Positions 7,370-8,814 of a stretch of DNA of 8,814 nucleotides are shown piece by piece. The stretch is from Syntrophomonadaceae bacterium. Its GTDB lineage: Bacteria; Bacillota; Dethiobacteria; DTU022. The notes beneath the pieces are model-generated. The model was not told where the DNA came from, searched no databases, and saw only the letters and a program-made list of their open reading frames with translations. Numbering within the stretch: position 1 is the stretch's first letter; every line of letters starts with the position of its first letter. The stretch lies in contig SLSE01000099.1 of NCBI GenBank assembly GCA_007130585.1, positions 1 through 8,814 of the forward strand, written 5' to 3'. Both the position numbers and the translations under genes were made by a program.

Positions 7370-7684
7370 CTATTTCTGCTCTTTCCGGCCTACCGTGCTG
7401 GTGCCCCAGACAAGCATAATTGCCACCACCGTTACAAATAGTACGGTAGATTCCATCAGGGTATCGTATCCCCTGTAGTCGAGCAGCACATTTGATACCA
7501 GGTTAATCCCGCCGCTTTCTTCAACTCCCCGGTAGACATAGCGTTCCCATACAATATTAAAAGGCGGGTTGTCGGGATTGCCGTAAATCGGCATTTCTGT
7601 AACGGCGAGCATTAGCATTACAGCGATCATTGAAACAAGGGCCAAAGACATTATAAAAAATAAAATTCGCCTGATATTTTTCAC
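7370..7684 (-). CDS. mbhE: MbhE-like subunit (MrpA C-terminal domain equivalent)
   Basis: A 104-residue membrane protein with hydrophobic segments at about 8-28 and 80-95, joined by a polar loop. It matches the MbhE family, equivalent to the last part of MrpA in fused antiporters. The diagnostic stretch is NLVSNVLLDYRGYDTLMES (61-79), with conserved D69, R71, G72, D74, T75 and E78; the family pattern is N.V..V..dYRG.DTl.E.tVLf. It is a structural and ion-path component of Mrp/Mbh modules. The start is GTG, overlapping the stop of the MbhD-like gene (GTGA), with GGGAGG at 7693-7698 spaced 8 bases away. The lysine-rich C-terminus is complete. In Pyrococcus mbh the next gene would be mbhF (MrpB); here none follows. 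Confidence 0.82.
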   Translation of the reverse strand: MKNIRRILFFIMSLALVSMIAVMLMLAVTEMPIYGNPDNPPFNIVWERYVYRGVEESGGINLVSNVLLDYRGYDTLMESTVLFVTVVAIMLVWGTSTVGRKEQK

Positions 7685-7920
7685 TGTGGTCGCCTCCCTA
7701 CCTTGGTCACCACCGTGACCATGAGTACAGTTAACCCGATACCAATGGCTGCTTCGGTTATGGCAAGGTCGGGTGAGTTAAGCTGCTGCCAGATCAGGGA
7801 CATGATCATGCTGTATGCGCCGAATATAATCACAATATACAGCAGATCATTGAAGATGAAGATTGAAACAGCTGTGGCGATGAGAATAACCAGCAGCAAA
7901 AACATTAAAATATCAATCAT
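7681..7920 (-). CDS. mbhD: MbhD-like (DUF4040) subunit, MrpA internal domain equivalent
   Basis: A 79-residue, almost wholly hydrophobic protein with three predicted helices (about 4-24, 26-45 and 57-73). It carries the DUF4040 signature LNSPDLAITEAAIGIGL at 47-63, including P50, D51 and E56, which is typical of MbhD and of the NuoJ-like segment of MrpA. In this locus MrpA is therefore encoded as separate pieces: the NuoL-like part (3724-5724), this domain, and MbhE. The start ATG is 3 bases after the stop of mrpG, and its end overlaps the GTG of the MbhE-like gene, pointing to translational coupling. Confidence 0.85.
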   Translation of the reverse strand: MIDILMFLLLVILIATAVSIFIFNDLLYIVIIFGAYSMIMSLIWQQLNSPDLAITEAAIGIGLTVLMVTVVTKVGRRPQ

Positions 7921-7923
7921 ATG

Positions 7924-8304
7924 TTATTCCCCATCTCCTTTCTCTGTTACTTCGACCTGGCTCCTTCTTCTACGGCGCTGGGATGCGACATAATCGTTGA
8001 TCAGGAAACTGCCTTCAGCCATTGGAGAACCCCGGTTGTAGGCGGTTTTAGCAATAAGGTGTGTTATGATCGGGTTAATGGTAGCAATCATAACCCCGAT
8101 TAAAATCAGTTTTGTTATGTTTGTTACGTCTCCGATTAAAATCATCAAAGCGATCAGGATTAATCCGGCGCCAAGGGTGTCACACTTGCCCATAGCGTGC
8201 ATCCTTGTATAGACATCCGGCAGTCGCAAAAGGCCTAAAACACCAACCAGCAGGAAAAAAAAGCCGCCGAACAGAAAAAAGATCGCTATATACTGTAGAA
8301 TCAC
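7924..8304 (-). CDS. mrpG: MrpG/MnhG-like (MbhC) antiporter subunit
   Basis: A 126-residue protein with three predicted membrane helices (about 3-26, 43-58 and 64-84). It carries the MrpG/PhaG signature GLLRLPDVYTRMHA at 24-37 followed by K40, T43, L44 and G45. It is a small structural subunit of Mrp Na+/H+ antiporters and of Mbh-type complexes (MbhC). The C-terminus extends after 'NRGSPMAEG' into a charged tail with five consecutive arginines (100-104), likely on the positive (cytoplasmic) side. The start is GTG, supported by GGGGTG (8311-8316) 6 bases upstream. It lies 37 bases after mrpF. Confidence 0.9.
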   Translation of the reverse strand: MILQYIAIFFLFGGFFFLLVGVLGLLRLPDVYTRMHAMGKCDTLGAGLILIALMILIGDVTNITKLILIGVMIATINPIITHLIAKTAYNRGSPMAEGSFLINDYVASQRRRRRSQVEVTEKGDGE

Positions 8305-8341
8305 TTAATTCACCCCGGTTCTTGGCGTTCAGAGTTAATAA

Positions 8342-8608
8342 TTAAATTATATGACCTTCCCGCAGTAATTTTAGAATGCACAAAGTGGCAATAAATGCGC
8401 CGATTACAAAAACAAAAGCCACATCTATGTAGAAGAAACTGCGGTCAATATAGGCAAACATTAAAATGATCAGCACAACGTTTGTAGTAATAACATTCAT
8501 GGCTACCATCCTGTCCAGTACCGTTGGGCCGTAATAAGCCCTGATAATAGCTACTAATGAGATGATAACTAGACCGACGACCAGGCTGTAAAGTATGGTA
8601 ATGATCAT
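8342..8608 (-). CDS. mrpF: MrpF/MnhF-like (MbhB) antiporter subunit
   Basis: An 88-residue protein with three predicted helices (about 4-24, 37-54 and 60-80). It matches MrpF/PhaF through the GPTVLDRMVAMN motif (27-38, with conserved G27, P28, D32 and R33) and the acidic residue D62 in 'FFYIDVAFVFVIG'. MrpF is a small membrane subunit of Mrp Na+/H+ antiporters; MbhB is its counterpart in archaeal hydrogenases. Its ATG overlaps the stop of mrpE as ATGA, so the two are translationally coupled. Confidence 0.9.
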   Translation of the reverse strand: MIITILYSLVVGLVIISLVAIIRAYYGPTVLDRMVAMNVITTNVVLIILMFAYIDRSFFYIDVAFVFVIGAFIATLCILKLLREGHII

Positions 8609-8814
8609 TTTTTATACACACCTTCCAATTCTAACAACCTCTTATACTGGGGCGAGTTTTCCTGCTCCTCGCCGTACTCTTTCGTAAAGGCATGAACAAT
8701 TAAGAGGTTGTCTTCGAGTTCGACCGTTATTGTTCCCGGGCAGAGAGTGATTGAATTAACGTAAAGCACCCTCACCAGGCTGCGCTGCAGATCGCAGCGC
8801 ATGATAACCATGCC
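8605..8814 (-). CDS. mrpE: MrpE/MnhE-like (MbhA) antiporter subunit, C-terminal part
   Basis: The last 69 residues of a gene cut by the window edge; the frame is open through base 8814. The MrpE family landmark is clear: 'RVLYVNSITLCPGTITVEL' with N, S, I, T, P, G and T conserved, followed by 'LIVHAF', as in the cytoplasmic domain of MrpE. The N-terminal membrane helices lie outside the window. The acidic, polar tail ends KK before a TGA that overlaps the mrpF start. In Mrp antiporters MrpE contributes to complex assembly and activity. The internal ATG at 8811 is not the true start. Confidence 0.85.
   Translation of the reverse strand, partial: GMVIMRCDLQRSLVRVLYVNSITLCPGTITVELEDNLLIVHAFTKEYGEEQENSPQYKRLLELEGVYKK

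Noticed and set aside
1..8814. CRISPR arrays, insertion sequences, rRNA or tRNA genes
   Set aside because: No regularly spaced repeats, transposase motifs, terminal inverted repeats or RNA-gene folds were seen.

Overview
The window (about 47-48% GC by eye) carries two convergent blocks of membrane bioenergetics genes. Strong AGGAGG-type ribosome binding sites, frequent GTG starts, a formate dehydrogenase linked to Rnf genes, and a split Mrp/Mbh-type antiporter module together suggest a strictly anaerobic bacterium, most likely a Clostridia-like Firmicute (acetogen, syntroph or alkaliphile). This is an inference; no rRNA or other taxonomic marker is present.

Plus strand (1-3434): the 3' end of a molybdopterin formate dehydrogenase catalytic subunit (fdhA/fdnG type); its four-cluster ferredoxin-like beta subunit with a C-terminal membrane helix (fdhB/fdnH type); then rnfC and rnfD. 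Intergenic distances are 0, 18 and 32 bases, so this is very probably one operon. Two usual partners are missing: there is no cytochrome b gamma subunit after fdhB, and the Rnf set stops after rnfD, with rnfG, rnfE, rnfA and rnfB absent from the window.

Centre (3435-3723): 289 bases without a convincing gene. It contains a 15-bp-stem hairpin that probably terminates one or both converging operons.

Minus strand (8814 down to 3724): mrpE (cut by the window edge), mrpF, mrpG, a DUF4040/MbhD-like gene, an MbhE-like gene, a 161-base AT-rich gap, then two large antiporter-like (NuoL/M/N fold) proteins of 493 and 666 residues. This corresponds to an Mrp/Mbh cation-translocating module in which MrpA is divided into three genes. 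Homologues of MrpB and MrpC (NuoK-like) are not seen. No hydrogenase or NADH dehydrogenase catalytic subunit is present in the visible part of the cluster.

Working model (inference): formate electrons pass from FdhA through the FdhB iron-sulfur chain to the membrane, perhaps into RnfC/RnfD, while the neighbouring Mrp-like module exchanges or pumps Na+/H+. The most interesting points are the FdhAB-RnfCD gene order without cytochrome b or the rest of Rnf, and the antiporter module apparently lacking MrpB and MrpC.
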